A DNA stretch of 64,000 nt, from contig NZ_LMJA01000001.1 of assembly GCF_001428895.1 (NCBI RefSeq), forward strand, positions 373,150 through 437,149, written 5' to 3'. This DNA comes from Mycobacterium sp. Root265. GTDB lineage: Bacteria > Actinomycetota > Actinomycetes > Mycobacteriales > Mycobacteriaceae. Below the pieces are notes generated by a model. That model had not been told where the DNA came from and made no database searches. It saw only the letters and a program-made list of their open reading frames with translations. This document shows, in pieces, positions 38,133 to 47,681 of the stretch. Numbering within the stretch: the first letter of the stretch is position 1; each line of letters begins with the position of its first letter. The position numbers and the translations under genes were made by a program.

Positions 38133-38148
38133 TATGACATGCGTCACA
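38133..38148. promoter_or_regulatory. CRP-like palindrome between the TauD gene and cobN
   Basis: TATGA-N6-TCACA, one mismatch from the CRP consensus. The core TGACATGCGTCAC differs at one base from the site upstream of ectA at 9254-9266. It could serve either the dioxygenase (start 38033) or the microprotein/cobN (start 38263). Confidence 0.4.
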
Positions 38149-38262
38149 TAATTCGGCCACCTGTCTGCTCAGGCACAGAAAGCCGATGCCGACGCATCCC
38201 GGGGCTACGTTTCGATCATCAACCCGGTACCGCCGGTACCCGTTCAGGAAGGAGGCCATGAC

Positions 38263-38370
38263 ATGGCCTCACTCATCGCCATCGCCACGGGCGTCGCGCT
38301 CGTGTTCGCCGCCATCTCCGTCCCCTACCGCGACTCCTGGTACGGCCGCTGGAGCCGCTCCGACCGCTGA
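38263..38370 (+). CDS. 35-residue single-helix membrane microprotein upstream of cobN
   Basis: A 36-codon ORF, M-A-S-L-I-A-I-A-T-G at the start, one hydrophobic helix (residues 3-20) and a short polar/aromatic tail (YRDSWYGRWSRSDR). A very strong ribosome site (AGGAAGGAGG) stands 7 bases before the ATG, much better than those of most genes here, so it is almost surely translated. The stop is 42 bases before the cobN start. The function is unknown; a membrane-anchored helper of cobalt uptake or of the chelatase is conceivable. Confidence 0.7.
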   Translation: MASLIAIATGVALVFAAISVPYRDSWYGRWSRSDR

Positions 38371-38412
38371 CCGGCAGACCACGCGGCGCGCGTGGTGAGG
38401 CAGGATTGAGCA

Positions 38413-41400
38413 GTGCCGACCGTGCTGCTGCTGTCTACGTCCGATACCGACCTGATCACCGCGCGCGCCAGTGGTGCCGACTATCGCTGGGCCAATCCGT
38501 CCCGGCTGCTGCAGGACGAACTCGGCCGCGAGCTCGCTGAGCTGCTCGACGGGGTGGATATCGCCGTCGTCCGCATCCTCGGCGGGTACCGCGCCTGGCA
38601 GGACGGCATCGACACCCTGGTCGGCCTCGGGGTGCCCACCGTGGTGCTGTCCGGAGAGCAGGCTCCCGACGCCGAACTGATGCGCCATTCGACCGTCCCG
38701 GCCGGCGTCGCGCTGCAAGCCCACATCTATCTGGCCCAGGGCGGCACCGAGAACCTGCGCGGCCTGCACGCCTTCCTCAGCGACACACTGCTCATGACCG
38801 GCGAGGGTTTCGACCCGCCGGTCGCCATCCCCGGCTGGGGTGTGCTGGAGCGTCCGCAGACCGATGCCGCAGGCCCGACCGTCGCGGTGCTGTACTACCG
38901 GGCCCAGCATCTGGCCGGGAACACCGGCTACATCGCTGCGCTCTGCGATGCCATCGTGGCGGCCGGTGGCCGGCCGCTGCCGGTCTACTGCGCCTCCCTG
39001 CGGACCGCCGAACCCGAGTTGCTCGAGCTGCTGGGCACCGCGGATGCACTCATCACCACCGTGCTCGCCGCCGGCGGCGCCACCCCGGCCACCGTCGGTG
39101 CCGGCGGCACCGATGACAACTGGAACGTCGCGCACCTGGCCGCCCTGGACGTCCCGATCCTGCAGGGGCTGTGTCTGACCAGTTCCCGGTCCAAGTGGTC
39201 GGAGAACGACGACGGCATGTCCCCGCTCGACGTCGCCACCCAGGTCGCGGTGCCGGAGTTCGACGGCCGCATCATCACCGTCCCGTTCTCGTTCAAGGAG
39301 ATCGACGACGAGGGGTTGATCACCTACAGCGCCGACCCGGAACGCTGCGCCCGGGTGGCCGGACTGGCCGTGCGGCACGCCCGGTTGCGGCACGTGCCCG
39401 CCGCCGACAAGCAGGTCGCGCTGGTGTTCTCGGCCTACCCGACCAAACACGCGCGCATCGGCAATGCCGTCGGCCTGGACACCCCGGCCTCCGCGGTGGC
39501 CCTGCTGCGGGCCATGCGCGAGCATGGCATCGACATCGGTGAGGTCCCCGGTGTGGACGCCGAGGATGGTGACGCGCTCATCCACGCGCTGATCGAGCGC
39601 GGGGGACAGGATCCCGACTGGCTCACCGAGGAAACGTTGGCGCGCAACCCGATCCGGGTGTCGGCGGCCGACTACCGGCGCTGGTTCGCCACGCTGCCCG
39701 CCGGTCTGGCCGACGCGGTGGTGCAGCACTGGGGACCGCCGCCCGGCGAGCTGTTCGTCGACCGCAGTCACGACCCCGACGGTGAGATCGTCATCGCGGG
39801 AATGAAATCCGGCAACGTGGTGATCCTCGTGCAGCCGCCGCGCGGGTTCGGCGAGAACCCCGTGGCCATCTACCACGACCCCGATCTGCCGCCGAGCCAT
39901 CACTACCTGGCCGCCTACCGCTGGCTGGACGGGCAGTTCGGTGACACGGGCGCATTCAAGGCCGACGCCGTCATCCACCTCGGCAAGCACGGCAACCTGG
40001 AATGGCTGCCGGGCAAGACGCTGGGCATGAGCGCGGACTGCGGCACCGACGCCGCACTCGGCGACCTCCCGCTGATCTACCCCTTCCTGGTCAACGATCC
40101 CGGCGAGGGCACCCAGGCCAAGCGGCGGGCCCACGCGACGCTGGTCGACCACCTCATCCCGCCGATGGCCCGCGCCGAGACCTACGGCGATATCGCCCGG
40201 CTGGAACAGCTACTCGACGAGCACTCGAATCTCTCCGCCCTCGATCCGTCGAAACTGCCCGCCATCCGTCAGCAGATCTGGACGTTGATGCGCGCGGCGA
40301 AGATGGACCACGATCTGGGCCTGGAGGACCGGCCCGACGAGGATTCCTTCGACGACATGCTGCTGCACGTCGACGGCTGGCTCTGCGAGATCAAGGATGT
40401 GCAGATCCGCGACGGCCTGCACATCCTGGGGCAGGCGCCCACGGGGGAGTCCGAACTCGATCTGGTGCTGGCCATCCTGCGGGCCCGCCAGTTGTTCGGC
40501 GGCGAGCACACCGTGCCCGGCCTGCGTCAGGCACTCGGGCTCGCCGAGGACGGCGCCGACGAACGCACCGCCGTCGACGCCGCCGAATCCGCCGCCCGCG
40601 CACTGGTGGCCGGCCTGCAGGAAAGCGGCTGGGACGCTGCGGCGGTCGACGGCCTCACCGACGACCCTGTCATCGGCCAGATCCTGCGCTTCGCCGCCAC
40701 CGAGGTGGTGCCCCGCCTGCGGGGCACCGACGGGGAGATCGACGCGGTGCTGCGGGCCGTGGACGGCCACTACATCCCGGCCGGCCCGTCCGGTTCCCCG
40801 TTGCGCGGTCTGGTCAACGTGCTGCCGACCGGACGCAACTTCTATTCGGTGGATCCCAAGGCGGTGCCGTCGCGGCTGGCCTGGGAAACCGGTGTCGCCA
40901 TGGCCGATTCGCTGTTGACCCGGTACTGCGAGGACTACGGGACCTGGCCGCCCTCGGTCGGCCTCTCGGTGTGGGGCACCTCGGCGATGCGCACCTCGGG
41001 CGACGACATCGCCGAAGTGCTGGCGCTGCTCGGCGTCCGCCCGATCTGGGATGACGCGTCGCGCCGGGTGGTGGACCTGGAGCCGATCTCGCTGGAGGAG
41101 CTGGGCAGGCCACGCATCGACGTGACGGTCCGTATCTCCGGGTTCTTCCGGGACGCCTTCCCGCACGTGGTCACCATGCTCGACGACGCCGTCGCGTTGG
41201 TCGCCGGACTGGACGAAGGCCCGGAGGACAACTACGTGCGGGCCCACGCGCAGGCCGACCTGGCCGAACACGGTGACGAACGACGCAGCACCACAAGAAT
41301 TTTCGGGTCCAAACCGGGAACGTACGGCGCGGGCCTGCTGCAGCTCATCGACAGCCGCAACTGGCGCGACGACCAGGACCTGGCCGAGGTGTACACCGCC

Positions 41401-42009
41401 TGGGGCGGCTTCGCCTACGGGCGCGGTCTCGATGGCGCGCCGGCGACCGACCAGATGAACCGGGCCTACCGGCGAATCGCGGTGGCGGCGAAGAACACCG
41501 ACACCCGCGAGCACGACATCGCCGACTCCGACGACTATTTCCAGTACCACGGCGGCATGATCGCCACCGTGCGCGCGCTGACCGGCAAGGACCCGGCCGC
41601 CTACATCGGCGACAACACCCGCCCCGACGCAGTGCGCACCCGGACCCTGAGCGAGGAGACCACCCGGGTGTTCCGGGCCCGCGTGGTCAACCCCCGCTGG
41701 ATCAACGCCATGCGCAGGCACGGCTACAAGGGCGCCTTCGAGATGGCCGCCACCGTGGATTACCTGTTCGGCTACGACGCCACCGCGCATGTGATGGCGG
41801 ACTGGATGTACGAACAACTCAGCCAGACCTACGTGCTCGACGACGAGAACCGCAAGTTCATGAACGAGTCCAACCCGTGGGCGCTGCACGGGATGGCCGA
41901 GCGACTGCTGGAGGCGGCCGGGCGCGGCATGTGGGCGGCACCGGATGCCGCCACGCTCGACGGCCTCAAGCAGGTGCTGCTGGAGACCGAGGGCGAACTG
42001 GAAGGCTGA
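38413..42009 (+). CDS. cobN: Cobaltochelatase large subunit CobN
   Basis: ATP-dependent insertion of cobalt into hydrogenobyrinic acid a,c-diamide, working with CobS and CobT, which are not in this window. 1198 residues, the expected size for the family. Landmarks: VALVFSAYPTKHARIGNAVG, VIHLGKHGNLEWLPGKTLGM (His-rich chelatase core), and the C-terminal KGAFEMAATVDYLFGYDATA. Starts at GTG 38413, soon after the microprotein gene. Confidence 0.95.
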   Translation: MPTVLLLSTSDTDLITARASGADYRWANPSRLLQDELGRELAELLDGVDIAVVRILGGYRAWQDGIDTLVGLGVPTVVLSGEQAPDAELMRHSTVPAGVALQAHIYLAQGGTENLRGLHAFLSDTLLMTGEGFDPPVAIPGWGVLERPQTDAAGPTVAVLYYRAQHLAGNTGYIAALCDAIVAAGGRPLPVYCASLRTAEPELLELLGTADALITTVLAAGGATPATVGAGGTDDNWNVAHLAALDVPILQGLCLTSSRSKWSENDDGMSPLDVATQVAVPEFDGRIITVPFSFKEIDDEGLITYSADPERCARVAGLAVRHARLRHVPAADKQVALVFSAYPTKHARIGNAVGLDTPASAVALLRAMREHGIDIGEVPGVDAEDGDALIHALIERGGQDPDWLTEETLARNPIRVSAADYRRWFATLPAGLADAVVQHWGPPPGELFVDRSHDPDGEIVIAGMKSGNVVILVQPPRGFGENPVAIYHDPDLPPSHHYLAAYRWLDGQFGDTGAFKADAVIHLGKHGNLEWLPGKTLGMSADCGTDAALGDLPLIYPFLVNDPGEGTQAKRRAHATLVDHLIPPMARAETYGDIARLEQLLDEHSNLSALDPSKLPAIRQQIWTLMRAAKMDHDLGLEDRPDEDSFDDMLLHVDGWLCEIKDVQIRDGLHILGQAPTGESELDLVLAILRARQLFGGEHTVPGLRQALGLAEDGADERTAVDAAESAARALVAGLQESGWDAAAVDGLTDDPVIGQILRFAATEVVPRLRGTDGEIDAVLRAVDGHYIPAGPSGSPLRGLVNVLPTGRNFYSVDPKAVPSRLAWETGVAMADSLLTRYCEDYGTWPPSVGLSVWGTSAMRTSGDDIAEVLALLGVRPIWDDASRRVVDLEPISLEELGRPRIDVTVRISGFFRDAFPHVVTMLDDAVALVAGLDEGPEDNYVRAHAQADLAEHGDERRSTTRIFGSKPGTYGAGLLQLIDSRNWRDDQDLAEVYTAWGGFAYGRGLDGAPATDQMNRAYRRIAVAAKNTDTREHDIADSDDYFQYHGGMIATVRALTGKDPAAYIGDNTRPDAVRTRTLSEETTRVFRARVVNPRWINAMRRHGYKGAFEMAATVDYLFGYDATAHVMADWMYEQLSQTYVLDDENRKFMNESNPWALHGMAERLLEAAGRGMWAAPDAATLDGLKQVLLETEGELEG

Positions 42010-42027
42010 GCCCGGCGCCGGTGCACA

Positions 42028-42041
42028 TAGGATTCACTGCA
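42028..42041 (+). promoter_or_regulatory. Candidate leaderless promoter of the PPOX-purU pair
   Basis: TAGGAT (42028-42033), 7 bases, ATG at 42041. Confidence 0.4.
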
Positions 42042-42424
42042 TGGCTCTCACCTTCGCCGACGTCGCCAAGGCCGACTACGTCCTGCTCACCACGTTCACC
42101 AAGGACGGCCGGCCCAAGCCGACCGCCATCTGGGCCGTCCCCGACGGTGACCGGCTGCTGGCCATCACCCAGGGAAAATCGTGGAAGGTCAAGCGGATTC
42201 GCAACACCCCGCGGGTGACGGTGGCCGTCTGCGATCGCGGCGGCAAGCCCAAGAGCGAGGAAGTCGAGGCGGTGGCGGCCATCTTGGACCAAGCCGCGGT
42301 CGGGCGGGTCTACGACGGGATCGGTCAGCGCTACGGCGTGATCGGCAAGGTCTTCAACCTGTTCTCCAAACTGCGCGGCGGCATGAAGAACAACGTTGCG
42401 CTGGAGTTGCGCGCGGCCGCGTAG
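42041..42424 (+). CDS. PPOX-class F420/flavin-dependent oxidoreductase (Rv2061c-like)
   Basis: 127 residues, split-barrel fold. DYVLLTTFTKDGRPKPTAIW and GKSWKVKRIRNTPRVTVAVC are the beta-strands that form the cofactor site in F420-binding PPOX proteins. Substrate unknown. Ends one base before the purU ATG. A paralogue sits just after purU (43339), with the same opening (LLTTFTKDGRPK). Confidence 0.83.
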   Translation: MALTFADVAKADYVLLTTFTKDGRPKPTAIWAVPDGDRLLAITQGKSWKVKRIRNTPRVTVAVCDRGGKPKSEEVEAVAAILDQAAVGRVYDGIGQRYGVIGKVFNLFSKLRGGMKNNVALELRAAA

Positions 42425-43321
42425 ATGACCGGAAGCCATCCCGCGGGATCCGCGACAGCCGGCCGCCCCAAGGACATCGGCCGGCTGTTGCTGCGCTGCC
42501 CGGACCGCTCCGGCATCGTCGCCGCGGTGTCGACGTTCCTGACCGCTGCCGGCGCCAACATCATCTCCCTGGATCAGCACTCGACCCAGCCTGAAGGCGG
42601 AGTCTTCCTGCAGCGCACCGTCTTTCATCTGCCGGGGCTGGCCGCCGCGGGCGCCGAACTGGAACGTGAGTTCGCCGCCGGGATCGCGCCGGAATTCGAG
42701 ATCGACTACCGGTTCACCGACGCCGCCAGGCCGAAGCGGGTCGCGATCCTGGCGTCGCGGGCCGATCACTGTCTGCTGGACCTGCTGTGGCGCAACAGGC
42801 GCGGCGAACTGGACATGTCGGTGGTCATGGTCATCGCCAACCATCCCGAACTGGCCGACCAGGTGCGCCCCTTCGGGGTTCCCTTCGTGCACATCCCGGC
42901 CACCAGGGACACCCGCGCCGAGGCCGAGGCGCGCCAGCTCGAACTGCTGCGCGGCAACGTCGACCTGGTGGTGCTGGCCCGGTACATGCAGATCGTCACC
43001 CCCGAATTCCTGGCCGCCGTCGGAGCCCCGCTGATCAACATCCACCACTCGTTCCTGCCCGCCTTCATCGGTGCGAACACCTACCGGCGGGCCAAGGAGC
43101 GCGGCGTCAAACTTGTCGGGGCGACGGCGCACTACGTCACCGAGAACCTCGACGAGGGCCCGATCATCGAGCAGGACGTGGTCCGCATCGACCACACCCA
43201 CACCGTCGAGGACCTGGTGCGCCTCGGCGCCGACGTCGAGCGCGCGGTGCTGTGCCGGGCGGTGCTGTGGCACTGCCAGGACCGTATCGTCCGGCACGAC
43301 AACGAGACGGTCATCTTTTGA
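42425..43321 (+). CDS. purU: Formyltetrahydrofolate deformylase PurU
   Basis: Hydrolyses 10-formyl-THF to THF and formate, balancing the one-carbon pool. 298 residues: N-terminal ACT regulatory domain (about 17-95; LLLRCPDRSGIVAAVSTFL) and formyltransferase-type catalytic domain with NIHHSFLPAFIGANTY (catalytic Asn/His) and Asp in ENLDEGPIIEQD. ATG abuts the upstream PPOX stop, so the two are in one operon. Confidence 0.94.
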   Translation: MTGSHPAGSATAGRPKDIGRLLLRCPDRSGIVAAVSTFLTAAGANIISLDQHSTQPEGGVFLQRTVFHLPGLAAAGAELEREFAAGIAPEFEIDYRFTDAARPKRVAILASRADHCLLDLLWRNRRGELDMSVVMVIANHPELADQVRPFGVPFVHIPATRDTRAEAEARQLELLRGNVDLVVLARYMQIVTPEFLAAVGAPLINIHHSFLPAFIGANTYRRAKERGVKLVGATAHYVTENLDEGPIIEQDVVRIDHTHTVEDLVRLGADVERAVLCRAVLWHCQDRIVRHDNETVIF

Positions 43322-43338
43322 CATGGTGAACTGTTGCC

Positions 43339-43731
43339 ATGGCCCCGACGTTCGATGATGTCCATCGCGAGAAGTACCTGCTGCTGACCACGTTCACCAA
43401 GGACGGCCGGCCCAAGTCCACCCCGGTGTGGGGTGTGCCGCACGAGGGCAAACTGCTCATCAGCACCGACGACGGCTCCTGGAAGACCAAGCGGATCAAC
43501 AACACCCCGCGGGTCACCATCCAGAAGTGCGGTGTGCTCGGCAAGGTCAAGGGCGAACCGGTCGAGGCCGTCGCCCGCAACCTGCCGAAATCCGAGACCC
43601 GGCGGGTCTTCGACATGGTCACCCGGCGCTACTGGTGGCATGCCTGGTGGTGGATCCCGCAGGCCCTGATCCGCGGCGGCGTGGACAAGGTGCACGCCGC
43701 GATCGAGATCGAGCCGGTCCCGGCGGCTTGA
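43339..43731 (+). CDS. PPOX-class F420/flavin-dependent oxidoreductase, second copy
   Basis: 130 residues, the same fold as 42041-42424: EKYLLLTTFTKDGRPKSTPVWGV and DGSWKTKRINNTPRVTIQKC. The C-terminal half differs (RYWWHAWWWIPQALIRGG). Function unknown. 17 bases after purU, so probably the same operon. Confidence 0.83.
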   Translation: MAPTFDDVHREKYLLLTTFTKDGRPKSTPVWGVPHEGKLLISTDDGSWKTKRINNTPRVTIQKCGVLGKVKGEPVEAVARNLPKSETRRVFDMVTRRYWWHAWWWIPQALIRGGVDKVHAAIEIEPVPAA

Positions 43732-43765
43732 GGAACCCACACGGCGCCTCGCGCGTTGTCCTCAC

Positions 43766-44293
43766 ATGGTGAAGCGGTTGTTCCTGGTGTACCTGCTCGT
43801 CGAGCTGGCGGTGCTGGTCGGGCTGGTGTACACCATCGGATTCGGCTGGACGGTGCTGGCGGTGCTGGCGACCTTCCTGGTCGGCCTCGCGCTGGCGGGC
43901 CGACAGCTCACGCGGCACCTGGGTCGTCTGCAGTCGGCACTGAACTCGCGCGCGGCGTCCAACGAGCTGGCCACCGACAGCGCCCTGGTGGCGCTCGGTG
44001 CGGTACTGGTCTTCATCCCGGGCGTGGCCAGCTCCGTGCTGGGGGCTCTGCTGCTGATGCCGCCCACCCGGCGCATCGCACGGCCGGTCGCGGTGGCCGT
44101 GATCGGCAGGAGCCTGGCGAAGGCGACACCGCTGGTCATGACCTATTCGACGGGTGCGACCGGGTACCAGCAGCCCCGCCGGACCGACTACGTCGAGGGA
44201 GAGGTCATCGACGTCGTCGACGTCAGCGACGCGAACGGCACAACCGCCGCGGAACCGACCTCGCTGGAGCACCGCACCACCACGCCCGATTAA
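43766..44293 (+). CDS. fxsA: FxsA-family membrane protein
   Basis: A 175-residue protein with an FxsA domain: two N-terminal helices (LFLVYLLVELAVLVGLV; TVLAVLATFLVGLALAGRQL), then ALVALGAVLVFIPGVASSVLGALLLMPPTR, the FxsA signature. The acidic C-terminal tail is unique. In E. coli FxsA affects phage exclusion; its role in mycobacteria is unknown. The Rv2053c equivalent by position. Confidence 0.88.
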   Translation: MVKRLFLVYLLVELAVLVGLVYTIGFGWTVLAVLATFLVGLALAGRQLTRHLGRLQSALNSRAASNELATDSALVALGAVLVFIPGVASSVLGALLLMPPTRRIARPVAVAVIGRSLAKATPLVMTYSTGATGYQQPRRTDYVEGEVIDVVDVSDANGTTAAEPTSLEHRTTTPD

Positions 44294-44305
44294 CCTGTCA
44301 CCTTC

Positions 44306-45910
44306 GTGACGACTCTGCTGATCAACGGACGGGTACACAGCCCGGCCGCCCCCGACGCCACCGCCATCGCATTCAGCGACGGCCCCGATGCTGCGGTGGT
44401 GTGGCTGGGCGCCGACGACACCGCCCGCGCGGAATTCCCCGACGCCGACATCATCGATCTGGCCGGCGGGTTCGTGGCACCGGCGTTCGTGGACAGTCAC
44501 GTGCATCTGACCGCCACCGGACTCAGCCTCACCGGCCTGGATCTGCGCGACGCCACCTCCCGCGAGCACTGCCTGCTCCTGCTCGCCGAGTACGCCCGGC
44601 GCCGGCCCACCGGCATCGTGTGGGGCTCGGGCTGGGATGAATCGTCCTGGCCGGACCGGACCCCGCCGAGCACCTCCGACCTCGACGAAGTGCTGGGGGG
44701 CAGGGCGGCCTATCTGAGCCGGATCGACGTGCACTCCGCGGCCGCGTCGAGCGCGCTGCGGGCGGCCGCACCCGGTCTCGCCGACGCGACCGGGTTCGAT
44801 CCGCAGCGGCCATTGACCGCCGACGCGCATCACCTGGCCCGCGCCGCCGCCCGTGAGTTGCTGACTCCCGATCAGCGACGGACCGCCCAACTCGCCGCGC
44901 TCGATGCCGCCGCCGGTCACGGCATCGTCGCGGTGCACGAATGCGGTGGGCCCGATATCGGCGGTCTGGCCGACTGGCATGCGTTGCACGCACTGGAACA
45001 CGGCGTGCAGGTCACCGGCTACTGGGGTGAGGCCGTCCAGAGCGCCGCGCAGGCCCGTGACCTGATCGCCACCACCGGCGCCGCGGGCCTGGCGGGGGAC
45101 CTGTTCGTCGACGGCGCGCTGGGCTCGCGCACGGCTTGGCTGCACGAGCCCTACACGGACGCCGCACACACCTGCGGCAACCGCTACCTGGACACCGACG
45201 CGGTCGCCGCGCATCTGCACGCCTGCACCGAGGCCGGGATCACCGCCGGATTCCACGTCATCGGCGATGCCGCCGTCACCGCCGTCACCGAGGCGCTGCG
45301 CCGTGTCGTCGAGCAGTTCGGTGGGCCGGCCGTCGCACGCTGCGGGCACCGGCTGGAGCATCTGGAGATGGTGACCGCCGAACAGGCCACCAGCTTGGGC
45401 AGCTGGGGCGTGATCGGCAGTGTGCAACCCAATTTCGACGCCTACTGGGGCGGTCCGGACGGGATGTATGCCCAGCGTCTCGGGGTTTCCCGAGCGGCAA
45501 CGCTCAATCCGTTTGCGCTGTTAGCATCCCAAGGCGTGCCCCTTGCCTTCGGCTCCGACAGTCCGGTCACCGGACTGAACCCGTGGGCGACCGTGCGGGC
45601 GGCGATCCGGCACCGCACCCCGGGCAGCGGTGTGTCGGCCAGGGCGGCGTTCTCGGCGGCCACCCGCGGCGCGTGGCGCGCCGGCGGCGTGCGTGACGGC
45701 GTCACCGGCACCCTGGTGCCCGGCGCGCCCGCCTCCTACGCCATCTGGGAGGCCGGTGACCTCGAGGTCAGCACCCCGGCGACCGAGACCGCAGCCCGCT
45801 GGTCCACCGATCCGCGCTCCCGGGTGCCGGCGTTGCCGCAGTTGGACGAGGAGGCGGACCTCCCGCGCTGCCTGCGAACCGTCCACCGCGGCATGGTGCT
45901 TCATGGCTGA
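44306..45910 (+). CDS. YtcJ-like metal-dependent amidohydrolase
   Basis: 534 residues, amidohydrolase superfamily (amidohydrolase_3/YtcJ). [16 protein letters not shown] gives the HxH metal pair near residue 63, [16 protein letters not shown] and the C-terminal [16 protein letters not shown] give the other ligands. The substrate (N-acyl or cyclic amide) cannot be told. GTG start 13 bases after fxsA; the end overlaps lnt by 8 bases, linking it to the lipoprotein-modification operon. Confidence 0.87.
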   Translation: MTTLLINGRVHSPAAPDATAIAFSDGPDAAVVWLGADDTARAEFPDADIIDLAGGFVAPAFVDSHVHLTATGLSLTGLDLRDATSREHCLLLLAEYARRRPTGIVWGSGWDESSWPDRTPPSTSDLDEVLGGRAAYLSRIDVHSAAASSALRAAAPGLADATGFDPQRPLTADAHHLARAAARELLTPDQRRTAQLAALDAAAGHGIVAVHECGGPDIGGLADWHALHALEHGVQVTGYWGEAVQSAAQARDLIATTGAAGLAGDLFVDGALGSRTAWLHEPYTDAAHTCGNRYLDTDAVAAHLHACTEAGITAGFHVIGDAAVTAVTEALRRVVEQFGGPAVARCGHRLEHLEMVTAEQATSLGSWGVIGSVQPNFDAYWGGPDGMYAQRLGVSRAATLNPFALLASQGVPLAFGSDSPVTGLNPWATVRAAIRHRTPGSGVSARAAFSAATRGAWRAGGVRDGVTGTLVPGAPASYAIWEAGDLEVSTPATETAARWSTDPRSRVPALPQLDEEADLPRCLRTVHRGMVLHG

Positions 45911-47681
45911 CGCCGAGACGGCCGACACCGTCGACGACGCCCCCGCAGCTACCGCCGAGCCCGCCGCTCCCGGTCGCGGAGCGCGGATCGTCGGCGCCAC
46001 CTGGGGTGCGTTGAGTACGCGGCTGATCCGGCTGACCGCTTCGGTGATCGCCGGCGTGCTGATGTACCTGAGCTTTCCGCCGGTGGGCTGGTGGTGGGCG
46101 GCGTTCCCGTCGCTCGCGCTGCTCGGCTGGGTGCTGACCCGCAGACAGACCACCCGCGCCGGCGGGTTCGGCTACGGCCTGCTGTTCGGGCTCGCCTTCT
46201 ATCTGCCCCTGATCCCGTGGGTCGGGCTGTTCGTCGGGACGGGGCCCTGGCTGGCGCTGTCGCTGCTGCAGGCGCTGTTCCCGGCGCTGTTCGGCCTGCT
46301 GGCCGTCACCGTGCGCGCACTGCCGGGCTGGCCGGTCTGGTTCGCCGCGGAGTGGGCCGTGCAGGAGTGGCTGAAATCGAGTGTGCCGTTCGGCGGTTTC
46401 CCCTGGGGTGTCGTCGCCTTCGGCCAGGACGACGGGCCGCTGCTGCCGCTCGCACAGCTCGGGGGCGCCCCACTGGTGTCGGTCGCGGTGGCCCTGGTCG
46501 GGTTCAGCCTGACCGCGCTGAGCCTGGAGATCGTGATGTGGTGGCGGCGCAGCCACCCGAGCGCCGAGGGCTCGGACGCGGCCCGCCCGGAGGCGGTACT
46601 GCCCGGCGTGATGATCTGCGTGGTGCTGCTGGCCACCGCACTGGTGTGGCCCGGTGTGCGGCAGGCCGGCGCCGGCGCCGGCGAACACCCGTCGGTGACG
46701 GTGGCCGCCGTACAGGGCAACGTGCCGCGGCTGGGACTGGATTTCAACGCTCAGCGCCGCGCCGTGCTGGACAACCACGTCGCCGAGACCTTGAAACTGG
46801 CCGAGGAGGTACGGGCCGGCCGCGCGCCGCAGCCGATGGTGGTGATCTGGCCGGAGAACTCCTCCGATATCGACCCGCTGCGCAACACCGACGCCGCCGC
46901 GCAGATCTCGGCGGCCGCACGCGCCATCCGGGCGCCGATCCTGGTCGGCACGGTGCTGGCCGCACCGGGCTACACCCGCGAATCCCCGGTGGCGACCAAC
47001 ACGGTGCTGGTGTGGGATCCCGAAACCGGGCCACAGGACCGGCACGACAAGCGGATCATCCAGCCGTTCGGTGAGTACCTGCCCTGGCGGGACTTCTTCC
47101 GCAAGTTCTCGTCCTACGCCGATCGGGCCGGCTATTTCCTGCCCGGCGACGGCAACGGTGTGGTCCGGGCCGCCGGCATCCCGATCGGGATCGCCACCTG
47201 CTGGGAGGTGATCTTCGACCGGGCCGTACGCGATTCCGTCCTCAACGGCGCCCAGCTGCTCGCGGTCCCGGCCAACAACGCCACCTTCGATGCCGCCATG
47301 AGCGCCCAGCAGCTCGCCTTCGCCCGGCTGCGGGCCGTCGAGCACGACCGGTACGTGGTGGTGTCCGGAACCACCGGGATCAGCGCCGTGGTCGCCCCCG
47401 ACGGGCATCCGCTGGCCACCACGGAGTTCTTCGAACCGGCCTATCTGGACATGGCGGTGCGGCTGAAATCGAACATCACCTTCGCCACGGAGTGGGGCCC
47501 GACCGTGCAATGGGTGCTGGTGGGAGTCGGCCTCGCGGCTGTGATCGCCGCCATGCTGCACAATGGGAAGTTCGTGCGCAGACGGCGAGAGGCCGGAGTG
47601 CGCACCCCGGTCGGCCCGCAGCACAGGCCTACCGGACAGGATTCGCCCGAAGCGGGCAGTGAGGACGAGAGAACAGCATGA
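45903..47681 (+). CDS. lnt: Apolipoprotein N-acyltransferase Lnt
   Basis: Adds the third acyl chain to lipoproteins in the membrane. 592 residues: about seven N-terminal membrane helices (from [20 protein letters not shown]), a nitrilase-fold domain facing outside, and one C-terminal helix. The catalytic triad is seen as Glu in [10 protein letters not shown] (about 318), Lys in [13 protein letters not shown] (about 382) and Cys433 in ATCWEVIFD. In M. tuberculosis this is fused to Ppm1; here the two are separate and overlap by ATGA. Confidence 0.94.
   Translation: MADAETADTVDDAPAATAEPAAPGRGARIVGATWGALSTRLIRLTASVIAGVLMYLSFPPVGWWWAAFPSLALLGWVLTRRQTTRAGGFGYGLLFGLAFYLPLIPWVGLFVGTGPWLALSLLQALFPALFGLLAVTVRALPGWPVWFAAEWAVQEWLKSSVPFGGFPWGVVAFGQDDGPLLPLAQLGGAPLVSVAVALVGFSLTALSLEIVMWWRRSHPSAEGSDAARPEAVLPGVMICVVLLATALVWPGVRQAGAGAGEHPSVTVAAVQGNVPRLGLDFNAQRRAVLDNHVAETLKLAEEVRAGRAPQPMVVIWPENSSDIDPLRNTDAAAQISAAARAIRAPILVGTVLAAPGYTRESPVATNTVLVWDPETGPQDRHDKRIIQPFGEYLPWRDFFRKFSSYADRAGYFLPGDGNGVVRAAGIPIGIATCWEVIFDRAVRDSVLNGAQLLAVPANNATFDAAMSAQQLAFARLRAVEHDRYVVVSGTTGISAVVAPDGHPLATTEFFEPAYLDMAVRLKSNITFATEWGPTVQWVLVGVGLAAVIAAMLHNGKFVRRRREAGVRTPVGPQHRPTGQDSPEAGSEDERTA

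Noticed and set aside
38060-38140. A T-loop-like string (GGATTCGAACTCC) suggesting a reverse-strand tRNA
   Set aside because: Only three bases pair around the loop, and no acceptor, anticodon or D stem can be drawn.
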